Below are positions 10,905 through 22,300 of a DNA stretch of 64,000 nt, piece by piece (the stretch's first letter is position 1; each line of letters begins with the position of its first letter). The notes beneath the pieces are model-generated. The model was not told the origin of the DNA and made no database searches. It saw nothing but the letters and a program-made list of their open reading frames with translations. The stretch comes from Cryoendolithus antarcticus (lineage: Eukaryota; Ascomycota; Dothideomycetes; Cladosporiales; Cladosporiaceae): positions 186,001 to 250,000 of the forward strand of contig NAJO01000039.1 of the NCBI GenBank assembly GCA_002077065.1. The letters are read 5' to 3'. The translations under genes and the position numbers were made by a program.

Positions 10905-11012
10905 GAAAAGTGCAAAAGTCTTCGGGATTCGAACCCGGCATCTGCTTGAGGAATGAATCGAGGATAGGCACTGAAAATTGCACCGTTAGCGACACTCGGC
11001 AATACCCTCACC
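10905..11012 (-). repeat. tRNA-like element, copy B
   Basis: Minus-strand relative of the element at 10440-10550. It shares TCGCTAACG near the A box, a consensus B box (GGTTCGAATCC), and the same downstream tail with CTTTTGCAC. The acceptor stem again does not close. The two copies differ at many positions, so the duplication is not recent or both have decayed. Confidence 0.45.
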
Positions 11013-14000
11013 CTCCTATTGGTGGCGGCCAACGGAGGTGTCTTGGATGAGCAGAGAGCCAGAACCGATAATTATATACCCCTCTTGGGGGCTCGTGGTC
11101 GACAGTGAGGCCAGGGGGCGGTGTTGTGGGTACGAGGACGTTCGTACGGTTGAGGAGAACAAGCTCCATGTGTTAGGTACTGCGATAGTGGCTCTATTGA
11201 TGTTGCAATGCCCTGGTGTGGTAGCATGCCTTGTTGTGTCAGGTCTTGGCGTGGCTTGCAGGGCTGAGTGTGCTAGTCCGCCGAGCGACATGGTGAGGGG
11301 CGAACGCATCCTCACGCGTACTCTCACGCGCACACGCAGTCAAGCGCTTCACTGGTAGCCGGAGCACAAGCGGCGTGACGGACAAAGCTGCTTGCAAGAC
11401 GACAAGGACATGCCGCAGCCGCTGTGGACTCTTTCACGGGCACGAAGCAGAGGCCGCACACCCATGATTACGACGGCGAGGAGCCACGGATAGCAGGGCA
11501 TTCGCAGCTCAACGGTGTGGGAGGCATTGCCATGAAGCCGAGCATCGCACGCTGATATTGCGATGGCCCTGAGGTTCGGCAGCATGACTATGCTGTGATC
11601 GAGCAATTGACGCCAGCCTCTAGACGCGTACGACAGCTGACTGTCATTCGAGCCATGGCCTTGAGAGCAGCTGTCAGAGACATCACCAAGCCGAGCACGG
11701 AAATGGCGGGCTTGACGCGAGGAGGCGTGACGACAGGCGGTGCTCCCTCAAAGTTGCAACGAACAACGAGCATCAGCTACCAGCAGACCAAGAAGGCAAC
11801 CACGAGCATACCAGTAGCGCGCCATGAACATCTGCAACTATCAAGCAGACGGCAAGTTCTGGAGCTTGCAATACGTTGATGCTTGGCCATTGGCATAGCT
11901 GGTTTGCCACAGCCAATACGCCACCGAAACTTGCGGCAAGCGGTCATATCGAAACGATAAGCCACGCCTGCAGAGCCTCGGAGTTCATGCCGTTGTACCT
12001 GCATGCCGCGGTTCCGTTCCGGTATGGCAGCGATAGCTACGCACAAGGTTAAGAGTGGGAGGCAGCGCCGGCGGAAGGAAGAGTAAGAGCCAGCAGACAA
12101 TCTCGAGAGAGGAGCGGATGCAGGATCTTTCCAGAGAGCAGCACACGCAGAGAAGCTGGGTGGAAAAAAGTTCAGCACAGATACAGACGAGCTGATGAAG
12201 TGCATGCCCGCATACGTCGACTGCTCCCTCTGCCTCTAGACGAGAGAGGCCCTACCAGTCTGGGCTGGATCTTCAGCACCGCTAGCAATCCATGGAGCGG
12301 AGGTAGAGCGTGGCGATCTGACGCCAAAAGATCCGGACCGACATCGCAAGCCTCATCGACACAAGCTCGGCTGTCGACAGCGAAGTGATCTGCTCCGATA
12401 ACACCATACGTGCGGCGAACACGATGCAAAGCTTGACCTGGGCGATACTGTGTCCAGGCCTCGCGACCCAGGTACTCCACAGGCGATGGCTATGCCGACA
12501 ACAGCGACGAGCTGGATGTGCATGCTGATGCATCGGTCGCCGAGTGCTGCCCATGCAGGCACAGATCGACTGCTCATGCCTTCCACCGACCGGAAGGCGA
12601 TGTAGCTGCATGTCCAGGTGTCTTGTAGAGCATCTGCTCCAGCCGACTCTTCCGTTTCAGCATCGCGAAGGCGGGCCAGGAGCCAGGACACTAGCAACTC
12701 TTGCGCTTCTCTTTCTAATTTGTTCAGTCTTCGCATCAAACGGCCGTTGCACATGAATGCTCTGGCAGACATCTACTGCTGCGTGAGCCCAAAGCATGCG
12801 AGGTCATCTCATTGCTCGAGCTAGCATGGAACTGCGTGTCTTTCTTCGGAGCGGAATGTCATCTTGATGGCTGCGCATCTCACTCTCAGATCCGATCCTC
12901 CGATCCACTGGCCGCTGCACTCATGTCTGCCCCGGCAGAGGTATTGCAACGAGAGCTCAAGACCACCATGCCGTTTCTTTTCTCGACCGAATGTGTCCCG
13001 CGAGACTATTTCGGGGTTTGTGGCCCTGTCGTCTGCTCTGGCAGACACAAGCGCTGCAGATCCGACACAGAAGCCACGGTCGCCATCTACTTTCAGGAGA
13101 GCAGCTCCAGAGCGTCTTCTGGTCCGGCTTTGATGTCCTTGTAATATTGCACATCAGGCTTCTGCTATGGCAGGCTTGAGTGCAGAGCCGTCAGTAACGG
13201 AGCGAGGCGATCAATTCCAGCTTTCCTTTGACGTCCACTGGATCACTCCAGAGTGACTTCAATGGCGAGAGCCTCCAGTGTCATCACCCTGCATCGCCGA
13301 CGGCTACTCTGGTAGCCGAGGCAGACGTTTCCATTATATCGCTTTCCCACACTGCATGCTTTCTCTTTGAAGTCCAGGCGCCTTGCGTCGGCAGATGCCG
13401 AGGTCGTTCGGATACGCCTGATGAAGCACTCACGAGTGCAGACCAGCCCAGCCTCTCGTTGTCGCGCGGGCCAGACTAGCTGTGGTCTAACTTGACCGAT
13501 ACAGCAAAGACCGAGATGAGAATTGTGGCTTTTTGCGCTGCCAGAAACCTTGCTCTTGCCCAGATCTCCGGTCGATGCTCAAAACCACGGCCAAATTTGA
13601 GACCATCCGGTCGTAGGCGATTCCGTCCGCTGTCGGTGCAGCAGATCGCCTTCGCATTCGGGTGTACCCTACTCCCATACACCACCCAGCCTTGTGGAAC
13701 AGCTGCAGCGAGCCGAGCATGTCTTCATGAATGCTGTCCTGTTGCTTGGCTAGGCTTCGTGCTTGCCGATGAAGTATTCTTGCGATGCATACCGGCTTGG
13801 CCAATCATTGCTGCGCTCTTGCGGTCGTATGGGCTTTTGAAGGTCATTGCTCATTGTCACGGCTTGGCGTGGCTTCCGAAGAGGCACCGTGCTGTCAATC
13901 GTCCCGGTAGATTCAGTCAGGAGTCTATGGCCTGGTAGCAAGGTGGACTACTCGGATGACCGTTCACCGTCGAGCCTGAACTCCGCCCCTCATAGCTCAC

Positions 14001-14454
14001 TGGTACCTATCTTGGTATGTCGTTGTGCGCTCGAGCTTTCGAATGGGTGGCTGGTGGTGCTTCTCTGGTGGGGTCTGCAACCGAGCATGCTGCTACAAAT
14101 TTCCCGGCAGGCATGTAATGCCCGACGGACGACGACGCGAACAGAGCAGATCATTCCATCTGGACGTGTCTTCCTGTAACCTGCGTGTTCGAGTAGTAGC
14201 TCACTATTGACTGCTTTCTGAGAGGCACGTGGCTGGCAGCGAGAGGTTTGAGTGACCGTGCTCATGTCGCGAAGCTCTGTTGGATATTGTGGACTGCGCA
14301 ACGATGCAACGGACACTGGAGAAATGTGTCGATGAAGCGCCGAGGTTCAGTGATAGGGGTATCACTGTCGAAGCGCTACAGAGTGGGTTGCACTGCTGCT
14401 GCCTCATTGTCGAGTGTTTGAGTGTGACAAGCGTCACACTGACGGTCGAGCGGG
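11013..14454. other. Long gene-poor region
   Basis: No gene can be supported over about 3.4 kb. Base composition resembles the surrounding DNA and is not the AT-rich sequence expected after strong repeat-induced point mutation. Several overlapping open frames of 100-150 codons exist on both strands, rich in Cys, Ser and Arg, typical of chance frames. A few hydrophobic stretches on the minus strand between 11.6 and 12.6 kb could be the remains of a membrane protein, but I cannot show this. Confidence 0.35.
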
Positions 14455-14874
14455 ATGGACCCCTGGATGAACGGTGTGCATACGGAGCTATCTGCACCCT
14501 CGCCACCGTCACTGGCACCGAATTCTCAACACGGCCTACTCACCCGCATTCCGTCAAGTCAAGCGTCTACCGCCACATGTGCACCCACGAGCTCAAGTCG
14601 GCATACTCTGATGCCTTCTTCGGCTGCATCTCCGTCGCCTGCACCGCCTCCTTCGCCTGCACCTCCTTCACTTGCTTCTTCTCCAACGGCTGTTCCTCGG
14701 TGCGCCGACCCTTTAGATTCTCGATTGTCGGTTGCCCCGGCAGCACAAGTCTTTGGCATGACGAGTTGGCGACTAAGACGAATCAGGTTCAATTCTGTCA
14801 AAGACAAAGTCTGGCAACTCGAACGTACCTTGTCTGAGGACATTGTAACCAGTCGCAAAGGGAGGCGCGTATAG
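14455..14874 (+). CDS. Doubtful small protein, Pro/Ser-rich, 139 residues
   Basis: An ATG-initiated frame: a Ser/Pro/Ala-rich N-terminal two thirds, including an APPPSPAPPS stretch, then a basic segment (TSWRLRRIRFNSVKDKVWQLER). A 185-codon frame overlaps it in another phase, and no homologue comes to mind. It may be chance; listed because it is the best candidate in this region. Confidence 0.15.
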   Translation: MDPWMNGVHTELSAPSPPSLAPNSQHGLLTRIPSSQASTATCAPTSSSRHTLMPSSAASPSPAPPPSPAPPSLASSPTAVPRCADPLDSRLSVAPAAQVFGMTSWRLRRIRFNSVKDKVWQLERTLSEDIVTSRKGRRV

Positions 14875-14930
14875 TCGAGGCGCGAAGTTTGCCACTGCCA
14901 GAGTGGCGAATTGAGTGAGAGGAGTTGAAA

Positions 14931-14967
14931 GACGTCGCTGTAGAAGACGTCGCTGTAGAAGACGTCC
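14931..14967. repeat. 15-base tandem repeat, about 2.5 copies
   Basis: The unit GACGTCGCTGTAGAA occurs twice in full and then partly. It lies in noncoding sequence. Confidence 0.7.
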
Positions 14968-15657
14968 TTTGTGTGTTGGCAACGGCCAGATCAGTCCTTG
15001 TTGAGAAGGCATGTTAATATTGATTGCCGAGACACGCGTATGATGATTGCTTGGTGTATGTGTGTCGCTTCGCGTGGAAGACCGTTGACTCGGAGTGTCG
15101 TTCACAACAAGCGGTGGGGCGAAGCCAGCCTGTTGCAAAGTGTCGGAGGAGCAGGTGCGATCAGTCAAGTGAACGCGCCCTAAACTCCACCCCCTTCACA
15201 AACAACGACCTTATGGGATCACGGAATGGAGCAGATGAGGCAACCGAGTACGCTCCGCTCCGAGAATGTCCAAAATTTCTTGTGCTACCACAGGTGTACC
15301 CGTGGCAGTGCACATCGTTGCGCCGTGAATGCGAGAGAGCAGACTGTCGATCGTAGTCTTTGAGACTCTCGACTCTCCTAGACACGGCAGACAAGTCCTT
15401 CACTGCCGCAATCAAGCGCATAGTAGCATTGCCACGTTTCAAAGTTTTGAGAGAAGCGAGAGATGCACACGAAGGAGGTCAGTGCCGAGACGTACATGCG
15501 CAGTCTGCGATTTTGTGAAGCATTTCGTATTGCCCAATGGGTATCTCGAAGTCATGCGAGCCTCCTAAACGCTCCGAACGCCGCGCATAGCCTGGACAAT
15601 GCTCCTCCGTCGCTATGCAATGGTCATGTGCCTTCCTGCTCGTTCATGGCGATCGCT

Positions 15658-16361
15658 TCACCAAAAGAAGCGCCACGTGAGAAACAGCACAATGATCGTA
15701 GCGAACGCAGCAATCGGGCCATACTGCTTTAGCAGCAACTCCCAATTGATGCGCACAGCAGCACGCTTGTACTTTGCCGAGTCCTCGCGCAAGCGACTGC
15801 TCATGTCGCCCATCTTCGTGAGACTGTCCCCACGATAGAGCAGATCCTCGATATTTTTCGTCATCACGAGCTGCACGTCCTTGAGCTCGTCATTGAGGCG
15901 ATTGAGGTTGCCCGCAGCGCGACTGTCTTGGTACGTCTTCTTGGAGGACTCGAGGAAGCGCTCGAAGTCTGCGTAGGCGTAGGGACGGACGGACGGGGAG
16001 AGGTATTCGTCGCGAGTGTGGGTTGACTGGAACTCGGTGCGGACGTCGTCGAGATAGGTCATGGCGAGCTTCTTGGGGTAGGAGCGCTCTGTGATTGCGA
16101 TGGCCGTGATGTTGTCGTTGAGGATGTAGCTGGGGGATTGTTGTCAGTTTGCTGGGCCATCGAGGCAGTTCGGCGATTTGCTTACTGCATGGTGTATGCC
16201 TCGCTCTCGATGCTCGCACGCGGCTCCGAGTCCGCCTTGATGCCCTTGATGACCTGGCGGATTTGGGTCTTGAAGTCGTTGAGCTGAGGGACGTTCGCAT
16301 CATCCGTCGAGGCCACAAGTACCAAGCCATCGAGGCGCACGATCTGGGTGGTATAGATCAT
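15658..16361 (-). CDS. sec22: Sec22-type R-SNARE
   Basis: SNARE of ER-Golgi vesicle fusion; in yeast it acts with Sed5, Bos1 and Bet1. Exons 16361-16186 and 16129-15658, joined over a 56-base intron (GTAAGC..CCCAG), give 215 residues, the usual length of Sec22. The N-terminal longin domain begins TTQIVRLDGLVLVAS; the SNARE motif contains NIEDLLYRGDSL with the zero-layer Arg; the last 20 residues are a hydrophobic tail anchor (PIAAFATIIVLFLTWRFFW). The start at 16361 is chosen by family length. The frame stays open upstream to an ATG at 16565 and looks coding-like, so a longer form cannot be excluded (see findings). It is divergent from the small gene at 17214. Confidence 0.93.
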
Positions 16362-17213
16362 TGTGCGGGTGGCTGCAGCAGCTTCTTCGAGGATCTGCTT
16401 CTTGCACTGGCGCGCGTCCTTGACACGCTGCTGAATTGATGTTGTCAGGTAGTCGACGCGCTGGCAGTGGAGGCGGATGCCATTGCTGGCGTCGTCTACA
16501 GAACGAAGATCGGGGTTGGCTTCTTCAAAGAGAGGTGTCCAGTTGACTGGACGAAATGGAGCCATCCTATTGGCTATGGGTACGGGACTTACACGAGGCA
16601 GGTCGACACGCCTCACTTGTTAGGGCCCACCATGCCAAGACCGCGCCACCGCGCGTGAACAACGTAGACAGACAGCATCCCAACTCGACGCGGTTGCAGA
16701 ACGTTGCTGAAGACCCACGACTGCATCAGTGCGTGAGCATGTATACTCGGTGTCGCTCAAGAGCATCCTAGAGCGCTTCTATGTGATGCTACAGTCGCAG
16801 AGAGCTATTCCATGGGACTAAGAGACTCGGGACCCGCCAGACGTTCTGAGGGCGTTTGTTGTCTCCGAAAGCAATCTCACGGAAACCCGGGCACTTGTGA
16901 TCATTCACTCGAGGCAACCCTCACCAGTCGTGCCGTCTCAGGGCTAGTACGCGTTAGGTCTGCCTCACGTTGCCTACCTGTTCACCCTCGGTACACTCCC
17001 TGCCTAAGCTTCACGCGGGATGCATCCGTATGCTCCATCGCGCGAAAGTCGGTCCAGTGAAGTGAACGTGTCTCCCATGAGCGCTGTCGCTCGTTGAATG
17101 TGATCACCACATCTGTCTGGATCTGACAGTAGGCGACTCCTCTTCGCCAGACTCAGTCTGCACTGCTCCCCCTTCGCCACCAAGAAGCGATCAGCCCCGC
17201 CACCGCTTTCGCG
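16362..17213. other. Intergenic region between SEC22 and the 17.2 kb gene
   Basis: About 850 bases between divergent starts. The SEC22-proximal 204 bases continue the Sec22 frame without a stop. The rest shows no gene and should hold both promoters. Confidence 0.45.
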
Positions 17214-17697
17214 ATGACTGCCGCAAGCGAGAAGCGCCTCCTCGTCGCCCCAACCTCAAAACTCACCAACATCAACTCCCTACCCGTACGCCTGACCCTT
17301 ACTTCCCCTCCCTTTCCGCCTGCTAACCCCAAAATCTCAGACCATGCTCTCCCAGCCCGCCGCATGGTCGACTCTCCCTCTCTCGACGCGTCAGCATCTC
17401 TACTCCCTGCTTCCATCTCCAGAAGCAGGCGAGGCTCCCTGGGATCCGGACATGCATCCCATGGACACGAGACTTCGCAGTCACATTTCCGCTGAGCTAA
17501 ACGCTTGGCAAGGTGATCTGAGGGATGGGAGGGAGGTGAAGAAGTGGAGGGATGAGGCTGTCGGGGCTGGCAGGAAGAGGGTCGAGGAACGACGGGAGAT
17601 GAAGGGTTCTGGGAAGGTTGATGGGGAGGGTGTTAGGGACGGGGCAAATGGGGTTGTGGCGAAGCATGGGGATGGGATGGAGGGTGGGGGAAGTTAG
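17214..17697 (+). CDS. Small protein, possibly ASX-homology (ASXH/DEUBAD-like) domain
   Basis: Two exons, 17214-17285 and 17341-17697, with a 55-base intron (GTACGC, branch GCTAAC, CTCAG), give 142 residues. The central part (SQPAAWSTLPLSTRQHLYSLLPSP.. then a helix ending ELNAWQGDLRDGREVKKWRDEA) has the pattern of the ASX homology domain found in fungal and animal chromatin proteins: a Leu-rich 'LL..LP' segment followed by an amphipathic helix with W and L/G. In that family the domain binds deubiquitinases. The C-terminus is basic and then Gly-rich and disordered. The protein is shorter than typical ASXH proteins. Assignment is tentative; an unknown gene is the fallback. It lies 303 bases upstream of ELP5 on the same strand. 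Confidence 0.55.
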
Positions 17698-18000
17698 CAT
17701 CGATGATGACTAGATTAGCGAGTGGTTCTATCATGCAGGCGTCGATGCATAGCAGCCATCCTGATGTGTATCGATCGATTGCTCGACGGTTTTGATTGAA
17801 GCCAAGCTTCGACCTAGACCTCGAAGTCCACTTCGGACTCCATCCACTTCTGAACTTCACCCTTAACCCTCACCACTCATGAAACCACGAACAACACTTC
17901 CAACTCTTCAGGTCGAAGGATACGCCCTCCGCTACGTCTGAATGAAATGACTACGGAAATCCCCATTCATTGATCCTTCTTCTGTCGACAATCGCCCCAG

Positions 18001-19142
18001 ATGGCATCGACCAACCGCCACGACAGGCAGCGCGCCAACCTCCTCATCAACAAGATTCTAGGCTCACGCGACGAATACAACTACCCATCGTTCACGCTGC
18101 TGCTCGACACGGTCTCACAATCAGCGAAGTCAGTCATCCGAGCTATCGTTCATCGCGCAAAGGTACGCCACGCGGCACCAGGTCCCAATCGTTGTTACGA
18201 ACATTACTGACGACGGTATCGATAGCATTCCAGCGGTAAGGTCATATTCCTCAACTTCGAGACGCATCAGCGACGTTCGTTCGAAGTCTACGACCTCCAA
18301 GATGGAGAGGACGAGATCATCCTCGCCTACACGCAGAGCGTCGAGGCGTGGCAGGCTCAAATCAAGGCTGCGATCTCACGAATCAAAAAGGGTAGCAGTA
18401 AGCCAATTCGCTCTTTGACTCAACGCCAATTCTTTTCACTAAACAGCGCCTCCCAGGAGCCATCCTTCTGATCGACTCTCTAAACGAATTCTGCCACGCT
18501 GCCGGCCCCAAGGTGCCTCAAATCCTTCTCTCCTGGGCCAGTCCCTCACTCCGTATCGTAGGCGTCTACCACACTGACGTTCAACTGCACGAATCTTCCA
18601 ATCCGAGTCCGTACATGGTCTCCGCCCTCGCAACGCTAAAGTACATCTCCACCACGACATTCACCTGCCGCTCACTATTCCAGACTCTCGAGGAGCTGGA
18701 AGCTCAGGCTTACAGCAGGGCAAAGCCGGCGTTCGGACTCGACGAGGGTGTCGAAGGTGTGCTGCAGAGTCTAGGCTCCGACAAGACTGAGGGAATGGTG
18801 GTGGAAATGGAACATAAGCGCAAATCCGGCAACATCGTGTCGGAGATTTACGTCTTCCCGCGCCGTTCGACTAACGACCAGGGCAAGATCGTCACGTTGA
18901 GCGAGTACCTAGAGACTAATCAGGTGTCGTTCAAGACCACAGCATCGGGAGTGGCGAAGGCGGACGATGCGGACGTTGGAGGTACCATGAATCTGGGGCT
19001 TACGGAGCAGCAGAGACAGGACCGCGAGGGCGTCGTGCTGCCGCATTTTGACGCGCAGAAAGGCGAGGGTGGAGAGGGAGGGAGGATCCTGTATGATATG
19101 GGGGCTGAGGATGACTTTGACGAGGAGGAGGACGAGATCTGA
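18001..19142 (+). CDS. elp5: Elongator complex subunit Elp5
   Basis: Subunit of the Elp4-Elp5-Elp6 RecA-like ring of Elongator, which is needed for the 5-carboxymethyl type modification of wobble uridine 34 in tRNAs. Exons 18001-18162, 18226-18397 and 18457-19142 give 339 residues. Recognisable parts are FTLLLDTVSQSA, KVIFLNFET, AILLIDSLN, VGVYHTDV, the block VVEMEHKRKSG, and the strongly conserved C-terminus LGLTEQQRQDREGVVLP..FDAQKG.. with the acidic tail YDMGAEDDFDEEEDEI. No Walker A motif is present, as expected for Elp5. For intron 2 the first AG after the branch CACTAAAC is too close and breaks the frame; the next AG (TCCCAG) keeps it. Convergent with GPI13. Confidence 0.93.
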
Positions 19143-19386
19143 GAGCCGCACAGGTCCTCACACTGCTTTAATCGCACAGGCAGGTGCAGACTGCGGCGAG
19201 ACGCCGATAGACCGTCGACAGCGAGGATGCTTGCAATAGCTAGCATGATGAGGGACGCACAATCGAGGACAGCTTCGGTGTCAGATGCAGCGCGGCGTAC
19301 ATCGTACCGCTTCATCTAGCTTACACGCACAGCTACTGTACAACAGCCTCACGGCATCATCCCGATCTATCACACTCCAATTATTA

Positions 19387-22300
19387 CTACTCCCCCCACC
19401 CAAACACCTCCCCCACACTCCCCATACTCCACCTCAACCCCACAATCCCCCCGACCACTCCCACAACCTCTACAACCACCAGCACAGCAACACTCATCAA
19501 CATCCTGGGCATGAAGATGCGATACAGCATCAAATGCCGCCTCAACCAAGCCGCTTCAATCACGGTAGCAACCGCAAACGCCCCATACACCAACGCGTGT
19601 GTAGCCACAGCGCCGGCAACACGACCGAGAAGTCCGGGGAGAGTGGGCTTGACTTTCCAGAGCGGGATGGCGGGGACGGCGATCGCACAGAGGATCTGCC
19701 CGCCGAAAGTGTTCAGGATCACTAAGATGGGCGTCCAGGGATAGCTTACTGCGGAAAGCGGGATAAATGCGCTCTCCCACTGTATACTGCTCAGCGTCGC
19801 CTGATGTCCAGTCTTGAAGTAATAGTAGCTACCCATCAACGCCAACACCACCGGGTCCAGCGCTGAGCGGCGGAGATTATTCGCATCGACGATTTCGAGG
19901 AGATTCAGGATGGAGATGAAGCAGAGAGCTAGCGTGCCTTGGCCCATGGGTTTCTGCAGGAGGAGGAGTGCCAGCAGCCAGGTAAGTGGGAGGAGGAGGT
20001 AGCGCGTGCCTTGGGTGTTGGCGTAGCCGAGGATGATGAGCTTAGGTCTCGCGATCGGCTTTGCGTTGATGGTGGTGAGGATTGAGGGCCCGCCGTCAAC
20101 ATCCACGGGTTTCGAGGTTGAGGATAATGCTTCGGTGGGCGCTGGCTCATTGATGACTGCGAGGAAGGGCGAGGCGAACACGTATGTCGCGTAGCCGGCT
20201 GCGAAGGCGAGGGCGAGGACTGCCTGGGCGATGATGACGCGCGTGGTTTTGAGGAGCGACTTGCTGAGGTCAGGGTACCAGTTCCCGTCGTCAGCGGCGT
20301 CAAGGATCCAGAAGCCGGCTACGAGGAACAGGCCAATACGTAGCGCTATACCTATCCAGATTACGGCTGAGCCCTGGTAGTTCTTCGTGCGGTGGAAGAA
20401 GTACTTGATTATCGAGGGCAGGAAGATTGCGATGGCTATGGGGATCGCGAGTTGCCAGGCTGCAGATGTGGAGGAGGATGCAGAGGCGTAGTAAGTCGAT
20501 CTGCAATTTGGCATCTGCTCCTCGCGACATAGGCGGGAGAAAGAGGCTAGTCGTGTTGCTGCAAGAAAGGAGACGGAGTTCCATGTGCCTAGCATCCGGT
20601 CGTCACGGTCCGGCTGACCGAGTGAGCTTCCGAGCATGAGGAAGCCAAAAGTAGTGAGAAAGAAGAGCAACTGCTCGTCTTCCCAAATGGTGAACGAGTT
20701 CGAAGCAAAGCCGATGCATAGCAAAAGAGACGTGAGGAAACTCAGACCGCCCCAGAAAGTCCGGGGATAGGGTATACGCAATTCCTGGCGCGCCGGCCAA
20801 AATCCAACAGCAATGCCAATAACGCCACCCAGACCAGCACCAAAGGATATACTCTGCACAATAGAGGCGGATGGCAGGTAGCCGATGGCCGCACCGGCGG
20901 CCGCCCCAAGGACCAAGCCAGCGAGACCGCCTCCCAGCAAGACAGGCGTGATTGCAGCTCGATCGCCTGTGATTGCTCGTGCGTAAGCCGCCAGCAGTGC
21001 CACAGAGCCGACAAGCACTGCGATACCCATGCCCATGCTCACAAGGTCGAATCTTGCCCAAAGATGTCGGCAGATTCGAACGTTCTCGGCTTGGTATGCT
21101 GCGAAGGCGTCGTAAGTGGACTTAGGCGCACCCTGAGCCGGTTTCTTGGTCGCCTCGGTCTGCTGCCATTGCTGTATTGCAGCCTCCCAGAGCGGTCGTG
21201 TCGTTGACGCGGCGTCCTCGTCAAGCTTCCTCGCTTCTGAATAGTGCCCCTGATACCTCTGAATCTGCGCAGCCGTCAAGCGCCCAACCTCGGCCAAACT
21301 CCCATAATCAACCCCCTTCGCCCCAACAAAGGCCTCCTCGATAGGCTGCCCCAGATTATTGAACGGAATAGGCAACCCCAGCAACAAAGCCAATGTAGGT
21401 ACAAGATCAATCTGCGCTAACGGCCGCTGCTTCGCGCTCCTCGGTGGTTCCAGTCCGATATCGTCGCCTCGCCCGAATAGCCCCTTTTTCGAATACATCC
21501 ACAACGCAGCCTGCACCTCGTCCTCACTCTCACCGCCATGATCGCCCTTAACATCCATCCCATGATCCCCAAGCACAACAAGCAACGTCTCATCATCCAA
21601 CGCCTCAATCATCCTCCTCACCACCCCATCCATCTCCCTCAACTTCTCCCCCATAGCAGGATGATCCGGCCCGTATCGATGCCCAGCATGATCAACGCCG
21701 AGGTAATGTCCAATGATCACATCCCACTGCCCTCGCATTCCCGGCTCCAGGAGCGGGAAGATGTATTCCGTAACGCCATTATCCACAGTATGCAAATCCC
21801 ATACATTAAAACTGTCGTACGCTTTCGTCAAGTTTGCGTCGAAGCTCCCCGGGAACAGCGCATGCCATGTATCATCTCCCAGATGCACGATCCGTTTCCC
21901 AGCGCGATTGAGCTGTTCGATCAAGTTGTCCTCGTCTATGGCCGTACCGGCAAAATTGCTCCCACCCTCTACCAGCGTTGGCAGTGACCCTGTTGTCAGA
22001 CCTTTCAGTCGTTGGAGGGTTGTGGTAGGCGGGTCCGCGATGAAAGGTCGCAGGATCCCTCGAGTCGGCTCAGCGACGCTCGTCTCCCATAGTACTCCGA
22101 GCTGATCGTGATACTGGCCCCTTGCCTTCCCTCCCTCCTCGTCCAAGAACGGCACAGTGAAGTCATACCGCAGCGCATCTACCACTACTATCACAGCTTT
22201 ATCGAATCGCTTCGGGAACCAGCATCCCTGCTGCACATCCCCTGCCACATATCCATTTGCGGGTTGTATGGGCGGGATTGAGCACTCCGATCGATCAGGG

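Noticed and set aside
10440..11012. Two functional tRNA genes
   Set aside because: A and B boxes are present but no acceptor stem or anticodon arm can be folded by eye.
14280..14837. 185-codon plus-strand frame
   Set aside because: Very Cys-rich and repetitive (CTASFACTSFTCFF); overlaps a better candidate in another phase.
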